Positions 1 through 13,930 of a stretch of 64,000 bases of DNA are shown here, piece by piece. The stretch lies in the NCBI GenBank assembly GCA_038373865.1, contig JAXGGA010002034.1, positions 1 to 64,000 of the forward strand. Reading direction: 5' to 3'. The DNA comes from Uloborus plumipes (Eukaryota > Arthropoda > Arachnida > Araneae > Uloboridae). The notes below the pieces were generated by a model that was not told where the DNA came from, did not search any database, and worked only from the letters and a program-made list of their open reading frames with translations. The position numbers were made by a program, and so were the translations under genes. Within the stretch, counting starts at the first letter, position 1, and each line of letters begins with the position of its first letter.

Positions 1-849
1 TTTCTTTGTAGAATGCTTTCCGTTCCAGTGAAGGCTAAATGATTCCATGTATTGTACATTAATGATAGAAAAAAAAAGTCTTCGATATGCCTTTTGTATT
101 ATTTATCCAACGGCTCGCGTACGTGAATTTTCGCTCTTTAATCGAACTAATAGCCCGATGTATATAAAAATGCTTTTATTTCTTCCCCCTCGTTCATTAA
201 TGCCCTAATGCAAAACCGAAGTTTTTCGAATATTATAATACAGTTCGTCACGAACAGCACCTACTGTTCGTTAGCTTTGGCTTCGTTTTCTTTTATTGTA
301 ATTATTTTTTACCTCCTTCTTTCTCCTCAGTTGGCTAGCTTCGTATTGTTGCAGATCTGCAGACCGTAACAATAAAAGCATTGTTTGAGGTTTGGATATA
401 AATAATAATCGAGTTAGGGGGGGGGGATGTTTATGAAAAGTGCTTTTTCGACTTAACGACTAAACAGGAAAAATAAACGTTTTTGTGTTGTTTCGTTATT
501 CTTTTTCCAGAGGAAAGGAATTGATTCTATTTGCTTATGGAACTGTTGAAAAATGGCGTATTAGGGTACTTTTACGATGAATTTCGAATTTATTAGCCCG
601 ATTTCCTTTTGTTTGCCGAACTTTTAATCGTCTTTATGTCTGGAAAAATGATAGCTTATTCTTTTTGAAGCATTCGCAAAATAGTAGGACCGTTTGTTTA
701 TTTATTGTTATTTTTTACCTTCCTTTTTTTTTAGAATTCATTTTTTAACGTTAACTAATTGGGACCTTGAGCTAAAAAAAACTCTATTATTCTACTTATC
801 GCACTGAACGGGGAATTTTCTGTTCTGAATAATAATCAGAAATATGCAA

Positions 850-1060
850 CCATGTATATCTCCAGGGGCGCCCCGAACTTTTTTTTTTGGGGGGGGGGAG
901 GGAACTCAATTTTCCAATTGGAACTCTAAAACTTGCCAAAATACAGGTGGATCTAATGAAAAGGCACTTTCGAGAATTTAAAAATTGCAATATTGCAATT
1001 TTGTCTGACAAATTTACCGAAGAAGTACATTTTCAAGAGGTCACGACCTCCCATGACCTT
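850..1060. repeat. Dispersed repeat, GGAGGTCA family, diverged copy
   Basis: Ends in AGGTCACGACCTCCCATGAC (1039-1058) and shares TTGTCTGACAAATTTACCGA-type text with the copy near 20960-21000 (TTTGTCAGATAAATTT). A G/T homopolymer lies at 880-900. Family class is unknown. Confidence 0.4.
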
Positions 1061-2859
1061 CCTTCAAAGAGCTCCTGTCTATATCTGTACATAATATGAA
1101 AACATGAATAATTATTCAGGGCTACAGTGCAGAATAGTGGTACATAGGCGAAGTAATTAATTTTTGTTGTTAGAAAATAAGGGTTTGTTTCTACTAAGCG
1201 ACATTTTTCAACTGTGGCAGCTTTAATGTTTGCCACCATGTTTGGTCAAAGTGACACGGACATTTTTTTTTTTTTTTTTTGGCGATGTCACACATTGTTT
1301 TATTTTTGAAGTTAAATAAAACAAGCCCATGAACAAAATCAAAAGTTCCATCAAATTATGAAATAATCCACCAAGTAAATGAAACAAGCTATTAAATAGC
1401 ATTTAATTTTCCACTGAAATATAAAAATCATCTGACAAATAATTAAAAAAAGTAATCAAATGGCATAACATTTTCTATTAAAATGTAAAATAATCCGCTC
1501 ACTAAATTCAGATACATTGAAATAATAAGCCTAATAAATTTTTAAAGTTATTAAAACAATACAAATTCCTCTGAAATGAGAAATTAAACGCAAAGATGCA
1601 AACAAATCGGTAATATAGACATTAGTAGCCAAACGCAAATTTTACTCCTATACTCTCACTCTTGCTCTCATTTAAAAGCTTTCACTTTTCGATTTTTGTA
1701 GAAACAAAAACTGATATTGCGACAAAAAAATTTATATACAATAATAATAATAATAAGTGGAGTGGCAGAAGCGCTGTGTAAAATCATTAAAGCTTGTATT
1801 TAACAAAGCAATAATAAAGTTTACAAATACCTTTGTGCTATTGATGTAGAGAAAAATACAACGTTAAGGAGGCACAAATAAGCAGGGATACTGCAGACAC
1901 GTGTTCCAGCGTTACAAGGAATGCCTTTTTCTATGCAAAAAATTTTGAGCTTATGGATGCACAGACATCCGACAAAAGGGCAAATAAATAAATAATTATA
2001 ATAATAAAGCAATAATGTTTTTTTTAAATAAATGTGCTTCTTAGAATTGTATGCATGAGAATTCGGGATGCGACGTCGATATTTTTGAAACATTGATGTT
2101 TTTGTCAATGTTTTAGTTTGATTTTATTCTAACATCAATTTTTTTACAATATCGATAGGTTATTTTAAACCAAAAAAGTATCATCAGAAAAAAAGTAAAA
2201 ATTTATAATTATACTCATTGGGGAAAAAAAATGTTACACACAGATTAACGCAGCCAGAATTTACCTTTTGAAGGTCGAAATTAATCGCAACAGTCCTCAT
2301 ATACTGTGCTAGGATTAACAATATCTGTTAACCAAGGGTCTTTGGAAGGTGGGAGGTGATTCTCTAAATCCCCCGTTTAAACCAAACATTAAAACAAATT
2401 CGTTTCAATAGTGATGATAAAGATGACTTATGGCTAACCGTTAAAAAATCCATTTCAAAGCCACCATTTCTAAGAAATAATATTAGGTAATCTTCGTCAG
2501 TGGTATTAAAAAAAAAAAAAAAAAGAGTCCTTTAAGACGTTTTTTCCACATTTAACTACACGAATGTGTTGCTTATTGTGTAAAAGAACGTCTTAAATAT
2601 GAAATTGTTTGCTTTTATGTGTGACAGCCGGCAGTTTAATAACCCACTTATTCTTTCATCTGCTCGTATAAAGGAGGGATGATAATCGCGAGGATTCGAT
2701 TGTCCAAATGGTGCCCGGATTAAGACCTGAGTAAAAGCGCATTGTTTCGCTGGGGAAGAAAAGGAAAGAGGGGTCCTCGATCTGCATAACAACCGTGCTC
2801 TGTTAAAAAAACATTAAACAGCCTAATAACAATATAAAGAAAGAAAAGCCGCACACATT

Positions 2860-3640
2860 TCGAGCCAGTCGTGCATGGGACTCATAAACTCCGATCGAGA
2901 CAGTTATAATGCTTTTATTTGGCTATTACCGGGACTCATAAGAAATGAAATTTCGTGCCGTAGGAGGAATAGAGGAAAGATCTGTATATATAACTACATA
3001 AATAAGAAGCTTATTTATAACCTTATCATCACTGACACATAAATCGAAGACATAAACGTAAAAATCCCTTTTCGTGCCAGCTAATTTAAAGCGTATTTTT
3101 TATTATTATTCCGGTCTGCAGAACAATACGTAATCGTCCCGTGGCCATAACAATCACAGCTTTCATCCATTGGTGGCTCTTCTGTTTGGGAAGAAAAAGT
3201 AAATAAAAAGGTACAAAGTCAGTCCCTGTTTCCAAGGAAAAGTTAGGAATTATTTATGCCGATTTTATGCGTCTCTCTTTCCACCTTTTTATGCCTTTCG
3301 TTTTCCCCCACAGTATTCGGTCTCTCGGAAATCGTAACGGCCTTCGTCCTCAAATGGTTTAACAACGCAGCGATTACCATGGAAGGATACTACCAGGGAT
3401 GGCCCATGACCAGATCAAAGTCCACTTGTTAAGGGCCCCAAGACATTTCTGTTCCTACTAACAACACTTGTTTCGGAGGGAGATAATGTCCAATATTAAA
3501 GTGCTATCGGTGAAATGGCTCGTAATTAAGGAATTCGTTCTCGATCTGAAAGTTCGGCAAGAATGGAAGCTTTCTGATGGCCACTGGGCAGTTTTTCCGA
3601 TCTTTTATTGCTTCCTTGACCATTTCTAGTGTTTTATGCG
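2860..3640. promoter_or_regulatory. Repeat-poor intronic block, candidate enhancer
   Basis: GC-richer and free of recognisable transposon ends, unlike its flanks. It carries the phrase GGGACTCATAA twice (about 2878 and 2932) and homeodomain-like TTTATTTGGC and TAATTAAG sites. At 3301-3313 there is a textbook acceptor-like TTTTCCCCCACAG followed by about 39 open codons in one frame (3316-3432); no homology was recognised, so no exon is called. Regulatory function is inference from composition and location in a developmental gene. Confidence 0.22.
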
Positions 3641-4741
3641 CCTGGATCTTTGAGCTCTAGTAGGTCTACTCTGGTAACAGCAAGTCGGCTGCTTAATCAG
3701 GGCTTCTGCGTCATTTTTATAGTATTTTTTTCTCTGAACAACACTGCTTTAAACGTGTGCAATTAAAGGTGAATCTTAGTGGGCCACCGAATTTGCTGTC
3801 AAAATAAAAGTGTGATAAGAAAACTTATGATTTTTTTTTTTTTTTTTGGTCAGAAAAAGGGGTAAATACCTAATGGCTGTAAAAGACCTCTGCTCCTAAC
3901 AATAATTATTAAGAATTTTTATTATTTTTTGTCAGCAAAGTGATGAATGCTAGATGGCAGCAAAAGACCACTGCTGATAACATTATGAATTATTATTTTC
4001 TTCTGTCAGCAAAGAGGTAAATGCTTGATGGCTGTAAATTAATCTCTGCTCATAACATTTTGAATTAATGTTTTTTATGGAAGTACATATCTTTTTGTCA
4101 TTTATTCAATGACGTTGCTGCGTTTGTTTCTATTTTAGCTACAACGCAATAGAGACGTTTGAACATGAAACACCTCAAATCTTTTTGGCCGTAATTTATG
4201 TGCACAACTCCCGCAGCCCTCGTCTTAGAACTTTTCACGTCAACCAGTGACCCCTTTGTATTCCTACTAGCAACAAACTATTCATTTTACTATTCTTGCA
4301 ATAAATCTAAAGTCTGGAATACTATACTTCTATTGCTGTCTATTTTTTAAAGGTTGTGCCACCTGCTGCAACAAATGTCAAGATACCTGTCCTCTGTCTG
4401 TAGGTCATCGGCTTTTTACCATTGCAATTACTTATCGTTTCTCCCCCCACCCCCGCGGAATAACTTCAACAATGTAAACACATATTAATAACGTACTGAT
4501 TTATAGCTGGGGAGGGAATCAAAGAGTATCAAAGGTTTCAAGAACAAGTTTTGGAAAGAAATTTTTGCTGGGGGAAGACATAAGTAAACAGATGAGTGGG
4601 ACGTGGAAATTTATTTACAAATCTCTTTTTTATCTGGATAGTGGGAGATTCGAATGACTATTCATAAATCACAAAACACCAGAGCGAGTTCTTTAGTTTT
4701 AAGCGTTCCTTGGAATGTAAATATGCAGAGTTCAGAAAAGA

Positions 4742-4776
4742 AGAGAGAGAGAGTTTAAGAGAGAGAGAGAGAGAGT
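4742..4776. repeat. (GA)n simple repeat
   Basis: Two GA runs separated by GTTTAA. Confidence 0.9.
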
Positions 4777-5788
4777 CTTTAAAAAATAACAAAATGACAC
4801 CGAAGTAATGGAGATCTTCACCGTGATAGTGATTTCGTTTATTTTTGACAATTTGTTTTCGCGTTCCATTTGAAAATGTTTCAAAGTTATACTCTCCAAG
4901 AGCAGACAACTACAATATAAATGTTTATTTATTTTGGTCTATTATAATCTTTTGAAACCTCTACTAAAGATTCCTATGTCCTTCCTTACGTAACCCTTTA
5001 AAAGACCATGGGTTCTAGGTGTTAAGTAAGCTCAGAATATATTTTATGGCTTTTCGAATCAAAATATTTTATGAATGATATATTGTTTCTATGTAATTGA
5101 GGCATCAAAAACAAAATGCAAACAAAAAATATCATAATAATTTAGAAATATCACTGTAATTTTATTTGGAATGTTACTCAAATGCATACGGTTTTTTTTT
5201 TCAGTATCATCTTTTAATTGAGGACTAAATGTAGGTTAAGTCCTTAACTATCAACATGTTTCTAAATTGAACAATACATTAATTACAATTAATAAAAACA
5301 GTTGTAGCTTAGCATCGTTTATGGACCATATAGACTCTTACATCCCATGAGTACTGAGCCAATTTTCTCTAAAGTTGACATGTTGCTTACATTGCCATTT
5401 AATAGTTTAATGTAAATTACTTTTACAATCAACCGCAAAGCTTTTGGTGCTTGAGGGGTTAAATAATGCAACAATAATATTTTTCTTTCCAAGCTACAAA
5501 AAAAGGGACTCACTTTGCAATCGCAAACCTTTTATGTCATTGATTATGTTATTAGGACAGCGTGCTTAACTACCTAAACGAATTACTAGATAGTGAAAAA
5601 ACGGTCGTTTTATTGTTAACAGCCGCATTGCCATACACTTTCTACATCACTCTCATAATAAACAAATTAGGATCAAATTTTGTTGTATTTTCTACATGGT
5701 CCATAATTTTCAGGCTTAGGCATTGGTCCCAGCTCTAGACTAGGCTCATGGACCAGTTGGTAAATCAGGCCCTTCCTGTAACCATATA

Positions 5789-6073
5789 CAGTAAACTCTC
5801 GATTATCCGCGAAGGTCTCGGGGAAAGAAATACTTAGTTAACTTTATTCTTATAGAAACTTAGCTTTTATAGATTTTATATGCTTGAGAACCTCAAATAC
5901 AAATAATTTTTTATGTTGTACCTATCGTCACTGTTTGTACATATCACGTTTTAAGTGTAATGCAATTATTTCGAAGCAAAAGGTATTTATTATCCTCTTT
6001 ACCCCTTATTTTATGCTTTTTTCGTCGTCCGCGAGGTCCGTGCACCCAATTCCGCGGATAATCGGGAGTACTG
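5789..6073. mobile_element. Tigger/pogo-like MITE
   Basis: 285 bp with inverted ends CAGTAAACTCTCGATTATCC and (complement of) CAGTACTCCCGATTATCCGC, flanked by TA on both sides. CAGT ends, TA target duplication and a terminal TTATCCG motif are typical of Tigger/pogo non-autonomous elements. No transposase. Confidence 0.8.
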
Positions 6074-7499
6074 TATTGGAAAAATTTAACTGTCTGAAAC
6101 AGTATCATCATTTAGATGGGTCGAGGAGGGAGAGGGGTAGCAATTTGCCCCTGGCTTCGGGAAATTAATATATTTGCATGTAAGAGAGTGTGAGTTTTTC
6201 TGTTCCGCCCCCCCCCCCAAGATAATTTACATAAAGTCCTTAAACCCTTTGTCCTCCCCCTCCCCTGGAAAAAAATATATATAACGAGTCTGGTCAGCAA
6301 AATTTCGCATTTAACTATCAAGCGAATAAACAGCCAACTCTACGAATGTAACATGTTGCACGTTTTCATTTCCCTGTGGTGAACACTAATGTTTTAATCA
6401 CCGAATTGTGTCCTTCACATAAGCAAGAAAATTAAATACAAAAAGGCAAGTCACGATTATGTCTGCGTTAAAAGCGAATGGATGGGTCCTCCATTAAGCC
6501 TTCTTCGTTTTCAGTTCCTTCTTTTATTCCACCAACCCTTTGATGCCTCCCTCCCCATCCTCCCCCTTTCAATAAACGTGATAAAATTTCTGTGGACCAC
6601 GCGTTCAGATTTAATATGCTCTTAGCTTCGAAGTAGGAAAAAAAATCAGAAACAAAAAAGAGAGGGGAAAGGAATAAGTCAGATTGAAATGACTGGGAGA
6701 AACAATTATTATTTTGCAACATTAAGAAGCGTCGTCATTGGGAATCACGGATCTAGTAAAGAGAAAAGAGATTCTTAACGGAATAAAATAGCACCAAAAA
6801 AAGAATTAGAAGGTCCCGGGGGTAGCCGATGTCTTCGTGACTGTCACTCCTTCCACTGGTGGTCTCGCCGTCCTCTATACTTTATACCATCTTTGGCAGA
6901 ACTTCGCCGAGGATCTCGCGATATCCGGGTTTGGAAAGGACAACATTTCATTCGTTTAATTGATTCGATTTAATTACCTTTATTTTTTTCTAGTGTTTTG
7001 TTTTTCTCCGCTAATGAGAGGGAAAATTTCGAGTCACAATTTTAGCCAACTTTCCAACAAAAACTTAAAAAAAAAAAAATTGAAGGGTTTGGAAGATGAA
7101 GGGGTTATGTGAAAAACAGAAATTGCGAGTAATTGAAGATCAAAATTTTATTGTTGCAGTTGTTGCAGCTTTTTTGTTTTCTAATTTTGTCGTTAGTGTG
7201 TGTATGAAATCGGTCTATACTTTTGTATACTTTTGGATGTACCAAGTTTTATTTGCTTACATATATCCATTGCTTACCACTGTCCAGAATGTTCATTTTT
7301 CAAAATGTAACATAGTCCCTTCCATCCTCCAAGCCTTTCAATTGTAAGTATAATCCTCTCGTCATAAGAAAGAAAGCCGTATCTTCAATGGAAACAAAAA
7401 ATGTTTTAAAAAACTAGAAATATAAACCATATATATTTTAACCTTCATAAATAATAATGTATTAGGAAAAACTTTGTGGTGGGGGAGGGTGGCTTTGGC

Positions 7500-9165
7500 T
7501 TGTTAATAAAGCTTGGATGATATAAAGAAAATGAAGCGAAAGAAAAAACTAGCTGTCGTGGCCGTCACGAAACTTTCTTCTATATCTATCTTATGAATTC
7601 CAGTTACAAAATAAAATACGTACTCGCCCGAATAATTGGAAACAGCACCAATTTCCCAATTATCGTAATAACCCTGCAAATGCAGAATCAATGAGCGAAA
7701 TTGGAAATCATTACAAAAGCCTTGTTTAGATTAATTGCAAACATTTTATTTGTTAGTCAAAAGAAATTGGCAACAGTTAAAAATTTCAAATCATTGAAAG
7801 TTTTCAGCTGTTTTGATAATTAAATAGCGTGAAAGCGATTTTTTAATGAATTAATTTTTCGCATTGTTGACTAAGCGCAAAAATCACCCCACCCTCCCCC
7901 TGGGGAGATTGGCGCTAAAATTTATTCGATGCCTGTTTCCATATTGGGTTAGTGTTATTCCAAATTTCATTCAAATCGCAGCAATATTTCCCGAGATACA
8001 GTAGGTGCAATGACAAAATAAGCACTTTTGATTGCTCCACCCCCCTTTGAGATATGGACACACAAATTAAATCAGCACCTATACTCAGTAGGGTCTACCT
8101 ATGGACCAATTTTCGTTTGATTCCGCCGGTTACTTCCTGAGATATAGCAATCAACCCCGCGCAGAACACGTGCGATTGCTCCACCCCCCTTCGAGATATT
8201 GACAAACAAATTAAATCAACACCTGTACTCAGTAGGGTCTACCTATGGACCAATTTTTGTTTGATTCTGCCGGTTACTTCCTGAGATATAGCAATCACCC
8301 TCGCGCAGAACACGTGCGATTGCTCCACCCCCCTTCAAGATATTGACAAACAAATTGAATCAGCACCTGTACTCAGTAGGGTCTACCTATATACTAATTT
8401 TCGTTTAATTCCGCCGGTTACTTTCTGAGATATAGCAATCACCCCCGCGCAGATCACGTGCGATTGCTCCTCCCCCCTTGGAGGAATTCGCTAAAAAAAA
8501 GTCAGGTGCACCAGTTCACATGGTGGTACATATGTGCAAAAATTTTTGTTCGATTTCATGCAGTAGTTTTTGCTCTAGCGCGGCCACAAAAACTGGTCAC
8601 ACACATACAGACTCACACACAGACAGACAGACACACAGACAGACACACAGACAGACATTTTCCAAAAATGGTCGAAATGGACTCAGCGCACCTCAAAACG
8701 TGCAAATCCGTCAAAATTCGACATTCGAAAATTTTCACGAAACCAATACTTTCTTCTATATATTAGATATAGAAGAAAGTAATAAAAAGGAAAGTTTTCC
8801 TAAAACTGCGTACCTTTTGTAACTTGTTGCCCTGTTTGTACGCTTTTCAAAGCTATCAGAAATAATCTTTTTCTTGACTATTTCATGATTAGTTTGCTAT
8901 AGACTTCCAGTCGATTGAACCGGGAACACAAACTCTCTGTTATTCTTACCTGCCAAACTTATGTTTAAAAAATATATAAATAAATAAATAAAAAAAAAAC
9001 TGACTGAGACTTTTTTGCGACTAAATAACTTCGGCTTATAAACTGAGTTCTCCCAGTGAAGCTCGGATGATATGAAGAAAATAAAGCAAATGGTAAGATA
9101 AAAAGGAAAGTTTTCCGAAACTGTGCTTGCACCTTTTACAACTTGTTGCCCTGCCAGCTTTATCA
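7500..9165. repeat. Composite repeat region with 144-bp tandem array
   Basis: A dispersed repeat unit is present in partial copies. GATGATATAAAGAAAATGAA at 7515 recurs as GATGATATGAAGAAAATAAA at 9067. GGAAAGTTTTCC ... AACTTGTTGCCCTG occurs at both 8790 and 9107. The centre is a tandem array (8030-8480), then a CAGA/CACA microsatellite (8609-8657), then a near-palindromic end, ACTTTCTTCTATATATTAGA, continuing as its own inverse at 8748-8780. Two overlapping open frames across 8458-8822 read repeat text and are not genes. Confidence 0.6.
8030..8480. repeat. Tandem repeat, 144-bp period, three full units plus a partial
   Basis: The phrase GATTGCTCC(A/T)CCCCCCTT starts at 8030, 8174, 8318 and 8462, exactly 144 bp apart each time. 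Each unit carries ACTCAGTAGGGTCTACCTAT and GCCGGTTACTT(C/T)CTGAGATA. Units are highly similar. The array is part of the surrounding dispersed repeat. Confidence 0.93.
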
Positions 9166-10202
9166 TTATAAAGTCACTCTCCCCTTGCGGCGTGTATATC
9201 TCCACATAAGAAGAGTCGGCCTTTGTTGGGGGTTACAAAAAGTTAATTGAATTGGGGATTATAGAAATAGGCATTCACGGAATCATGCCTATTGTTAAAG
9301 GCGAAAGAAAATTATCGAAAAATAACCCGAGATCAATTTCATCCCCCTTGCTTTTTGATTTTTCATCAAGCTTTATGCCTTTTTTTCGTCTTTTTTGCCG
9401 GCCCTCTTTTTCAAACTGTTGGGAACTTTTGAGACATTTTAGGTAATTAGTATGCAAAGCTGTTAACAACTTCTTTGTGTAGATGAATAAAAGTTTAATA
9501 AGAGATTATCCTGCTTCTGCGTTTTTCTTGTCTAGATTCCCCACGAGCTAAAAAAAGAGAGTGGCGAAAAAAATTAAGTGACGTGATTTTCACGTCTTTT
9601 GTTCTAATGTTTATTATGAATAGATATTGTCTTTACTTTGCATTAAGTTAATGTATAATGCACAAAGTTTTCTCCGTCCAAATTTTTTAGACATGTTTTG
9701 AATCTTTTTAGGAAGGATTATCCGATAGGTTTTGCCAAACTTGGTAAAAATTGTACGCTTTAAGGCAAAAATAATCGCATCTTTCTTGGAAATGGGATAA
9801 ATACAACTATATGTACATTTTTTAAGGCAAAAAATCTTTTTTGTTGCCATAGCTCAGCTTGTTGCATTTTTAAATAGCTTCGATTAATCTTCTTTTGAGA
9901 TATAATTACTTATAAAAACTTCATGCAGTCGGTTTTTCTATTTTCGCGAAAAAAAACTTTCCAATTAAAGCAGCCATTGTTTTTCTTAAAATTTTTGCGA
10001 ACTAAAAATGTATTATAAAGTATTCTCCATTATGTTTCCAAAAAAATTGAAGCAGGTAAGTATGTTTAAACTAAAATAGTTAACATAGTAAAACATTACT
10101 TGAAAAATCGCAAACACCATTTCTTCCACTTCTTTTTCTCAAGAGTAAAGAGCAAAATTATCGGTCGCCATCGGCCACTGGGCAATTAAATGAAAAAAAA
10201 AA

Positions 10203-10204
<2 letters not shown>

Positions 10205-10250
<46 letters not shown>
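10205..10250. repeat. (AT)n microsatellite
   Basis: 46 bp of uninterrupted AT dinucleotides after an A8GC run. Confidence 0.97.
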
Positions 10251-10254
<4 letters not shown>

Positions 10255-11409
10255 CATTACTTGGCAATCGCTACCTCAAAAAATAAATTAGTGACCTTTA
10301 ACTGTACTGAGAGCATTACGTATTTTTAAAATCTCTTTCACCAAAAGGAAGATAAAGGCTCCATGTTTTAACTTGTTGAAAAAATTTTCTTGCATAAAGT
10401 AATGCATTTAGGTTTTAACTTTAAATAAATTAAAAAAAAGTAATAATAAAAAATCATTATTTTTCACTTCTGAAAAAAAAGTGACTATTTCAAAAAAGCT
10501 TCTTTTAATGAAATTGATTGGTCACTAGCGACTAAAGAATTTCCCCAGTTATGCCTTTAACTCAACAGAGTCACGTATTTAGCTACTCTTTCCTTTTGCT
10601 TGAAACTGCTATGATTATTAAACTTCAGCTAGAATGTTTGTTTGGTATTATTCTATATTTACGAGTCTGCAAATCTATTTGAACGCTCTTCAGCTACGTA
10701 CCCCCTCACTGATTCGCACAAATCTTCGCCCAAAATGCATTTATCAATTCTGAAAAAATATTCGCTATGTTCCATTGAAATTTTTAAATTAGTTGTTTCA
10801 TTTTTTTCGACTTCAAATACTTTTCGACCACACCTGATCAACTTCCAAAATGCCTGTAATTACTACAAAAGTCCTTTCTTTTTGTCGAATGTATTTATTA
10901 TTATATCTCTAAGCTCACATCTTTTTACCCTGAAACCGGGGTTCCTTGCAACTTTGAAACACTTGCCTGGATGTTTTTTTTTTTTTTTTTGAAATAAGAA
11001 CTATTTTGATTTTTGCCGATTTTACTTTCTCTCAAACAATGTTAACTAAGAGGGGGTGGATTCTCAAAATGGATTTGTATAAAATGTTGACAATACCCTT
11101 GACTGATCGGAATAGAGTTTGTTGTTTTTTAAATTTGCTCATTTATGTTTGAAATCTCGAGGATTTGGCGACTTCAACGAACAAAAGAAATACTTGAGTC
11201 ACTCAAAGACGGCTGAAGCATTGTATGGGATTCTTATTCTACTGTCATATCCAAGATTGTTATTGTAAAGGCAATGCAATCCTTAATCTTCATATCTGAT
11301 GTTATTATATACTTCGAATAGATATACTTGTTGATTTTTTTTTTCTAAACGCAAAGGCTGCTTCAATTACGAAAGCACCCCGTGTGACGTTTCCAAATCC
11401 CCATTTCCA

Positions 11410-11690
11410 ATTGGATAACTGTAGCATCACCTGACAGGTCTTTGAATAATAAAAACAAGAGCCGGCGCTCCATAAATCAAGCGATAATGGCTCTATTTGC
11501 TCATTACTTTGACTTCGACCAGTTTTTTCGAAAAGGCTCTTTTGCCGGCTTTTTCTCGCGCCCGATGAAAAATAACGTTCGAACGGGCTTTTTGTCGGAT
11601 CAACCTGTTGCGCGATCTCTATCGTTTGGAAAAGAAGGTGCTGACATTTTTGCTGTTAAATAGTTGCCGTTTTGGTAAATTTATTTTTAA
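11410..11690. promoter_or_regulatory. Repeat-poor intronic block, candidate regulatory element
   Basis: Short GC-richer island around CCGGCGCTCCATAAATCAAG and GCTCTTTTGCCGGC in AT-rich intron. Two paired GAGCC/GGCTC and GCCGG motifs lie about 75 bases apart. No transposon boundary or homology was seen. Confidence 0.18.
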
Positions 11691-13499
11691 ATTATATCGA
11701 TTTGAACTGATGGAGCTTTGGACTTGGGTTTTATCATTTCTTTTGTGACATTTTAATTCACAAGAATATTTTTTTAAAAAGAAGCTGAAATGTTGTGACG
11801 TTTTTGACTTCATTCTTTTGGTTTCCAACAAGTACTCTGTGCGTGTTTGCTGAAGTGTCCTCTTCTAGTGGTTTCAAAATTGAAGTTGGAATAAAGTGAT
11901 GTCACGTGAGAAAGTTTGTCACCGTATGAGTTAGTAAAATTTTTAATCAGGGAAACAATATAAGAGCAAAAAACAGATTTCTCCCCCCTCCCTCTCCCAC
12001 CCCTTTTTGAGAGAAAAATCTGCGCAAAAACTTTAGTCGTTATATCAGAGCAAAACTTATCAATTCTGGTTCAAAATAGTTCGTTTTAAATCTTTCTCTG
12101 TTCTCTCCAACATTTAAAGAAATGTTGGTATTTTACTGCAGTGTTTTCTGTTACCAAAATGCTGTTAATAATAAAAGGACCTGAAAGCAATGCATGTTTT
12201 TTTTTTATTTTTTTTAAATAAATTTTTGGCAAGTTTTTGTTCTGAATCAAAGTTAATTACCCCCGTAATCACTTTTTGCTCACTAGTCTGAAAATTTCCT
12301 ATCCCTGATCGATAAAAAATCAGTCGAATACCGAGCTAAATATCTGGATGGGGCATTTTGGCACAAGCCGAAAGTTTTTTTTTTTTTTTTTTTTGTCTCA
12401 CAGTTATATGGAAACTGGAATAAAAAAAGATCAATTGGCGAGTATATTCCAGCGATTGTCAGCAGAAAAGGCGTACTTCTGCTCTAGACAATCCCTTAAA
12501 AATTAATAAACTGTGTTGGGTTTTCCTTCACCTGACACTGCATCATCTTATTTCCATTTATTCCAACTGTTATGTTACAATAAACTTCAAAATTTGTCAG
12601 ACATTCATATTCAAAGAGCAGATATCTTGCTCAAAAACCAATTGATTTTTATCGATTCGAAATTAAAAATTCTCACAATAATTGGGAACTAGGGTGGAAC
12701 ATAATTGGTTATAATTTTTTTAATGCATTTATTTGTTTGGAAAGGGAGTAACATTACCATTTGGGCCTCTTAATACTTATCGAAACTGTTTTCAAGCATT
12801 TAGATGGAGAATCTGCTTAGCAATCAAGTAGAGCTACTAGTAGTGAATTTGATTGAACTTGCGTAAATAAATAAAAATGCTCAATTTAATTTCAGATCGC
12901 CTTTGGTAAAGAAAAAATATTTCATTTCTAACTAGTTTGTTTATACAGGGACGTCCTATTAATTTTCATTTATTAGATCAGGGAAAAGGCTGTTACAGAT
13001 TATAGAGAATACACTGCTAAGACAAAATAGGATTCATTAGGCTTTGATCGTTTAGTCATTAAAATAATGTTTTAAATACGAATTTATTAATCATGGCATC
13101 AGATTATAGTAGTTAAAGGGGGAAAAAGTTTTTACTAACTGCATTTATTACTTTAAAGAATCTTTGTTACGCTAAATATGCGGTGATAAACACTAGGATG
13201 AACTTTTTTATTTTTCAATACTTCGAAAAAATATAAGTCTAAGAATTTTCTAGGAGACATTATTTGGACATTTCATTTAAGTGCATGAAGTATTCTTCTT
13301 TTCGGTTTCATTTGATGTTGAGTAGCTATATTTTCTTAAGAAATCGCTTGAATATTTTATTCACTACTTAGAAATCTTTCACAATTGCCATGTATTTATA
13401 GACTATGGCTTTTAATCACCCCATTATTTGGTTAGCTGATTGTCCTGGAATTTAAACTTTCTATTTCGATTGATCGGGTGTTTGTTTTTGAAAGCGATA

Positions 13500-13930
13500 T
13501 TTTAAATTCGCTTGGTGCATCATTTCGCGCAATGCTATTTAGAACGTTCCATTCCGCCCGCCCCAGATAGGAAGATTAAATATGACAAATGGAAAAGTAA
13601 AAATGACAAAGGATGAGCATAATTATACCCAGGACATCTCGGCGCATAATTACGTTTATGATAATTTTATTATACTTGGGATTTTATTTTTCGAAAAAGA
13701 AATTTCCCGATGAACGCAATTCGCTTTGATGCCCATAATTTGCTTCGCTTTATTACCTGTTTAAATAATTACTCTCTCCAATGATTTTAAAGATCCATTT
13801 CTTATTAAACAGTGTGTGATTTTTTTTCCGGGCCGATTATTAATGTCTACTCATTACCGTTATTGATTCTGCTCGTTCGCTCATAATTCATTGAAGTATT
13901 AATGTGTTGTTCGGGGGTTAAAAAAAATGA
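13500..13930. promoter_or_regulatory. Repeat-poor intronic block with clustered AT-hook/homeodomain-type sites
   Basis: Contains GCATAATTACG, TGATAATTTTATTA, CCATAATTTGC, AAATAATTACTC, CGATTATTAATG, CATTACCG and CATAATTCATTG within about 300 bases, separated by GC-richer spacers. No repeat ends were found. It looks like conserved intronic regulatory DNA, but no comparison could be made. Confidence 0.25.

Noticed and set aside
3314..3432. Possible exon after TTTTCCCCCACAG
   Set aside because: The acceptor is excellent and 39 codons stay open, but no homology, donor or poly(A) signal was recognised, and it does not resemble any part of ARID3.
8030..8480. CRISPR-like array
   Set aside because: Units are contiguous 144-bp tandem repeats without unique spacers, in a eukaryotic dispersed repeat.
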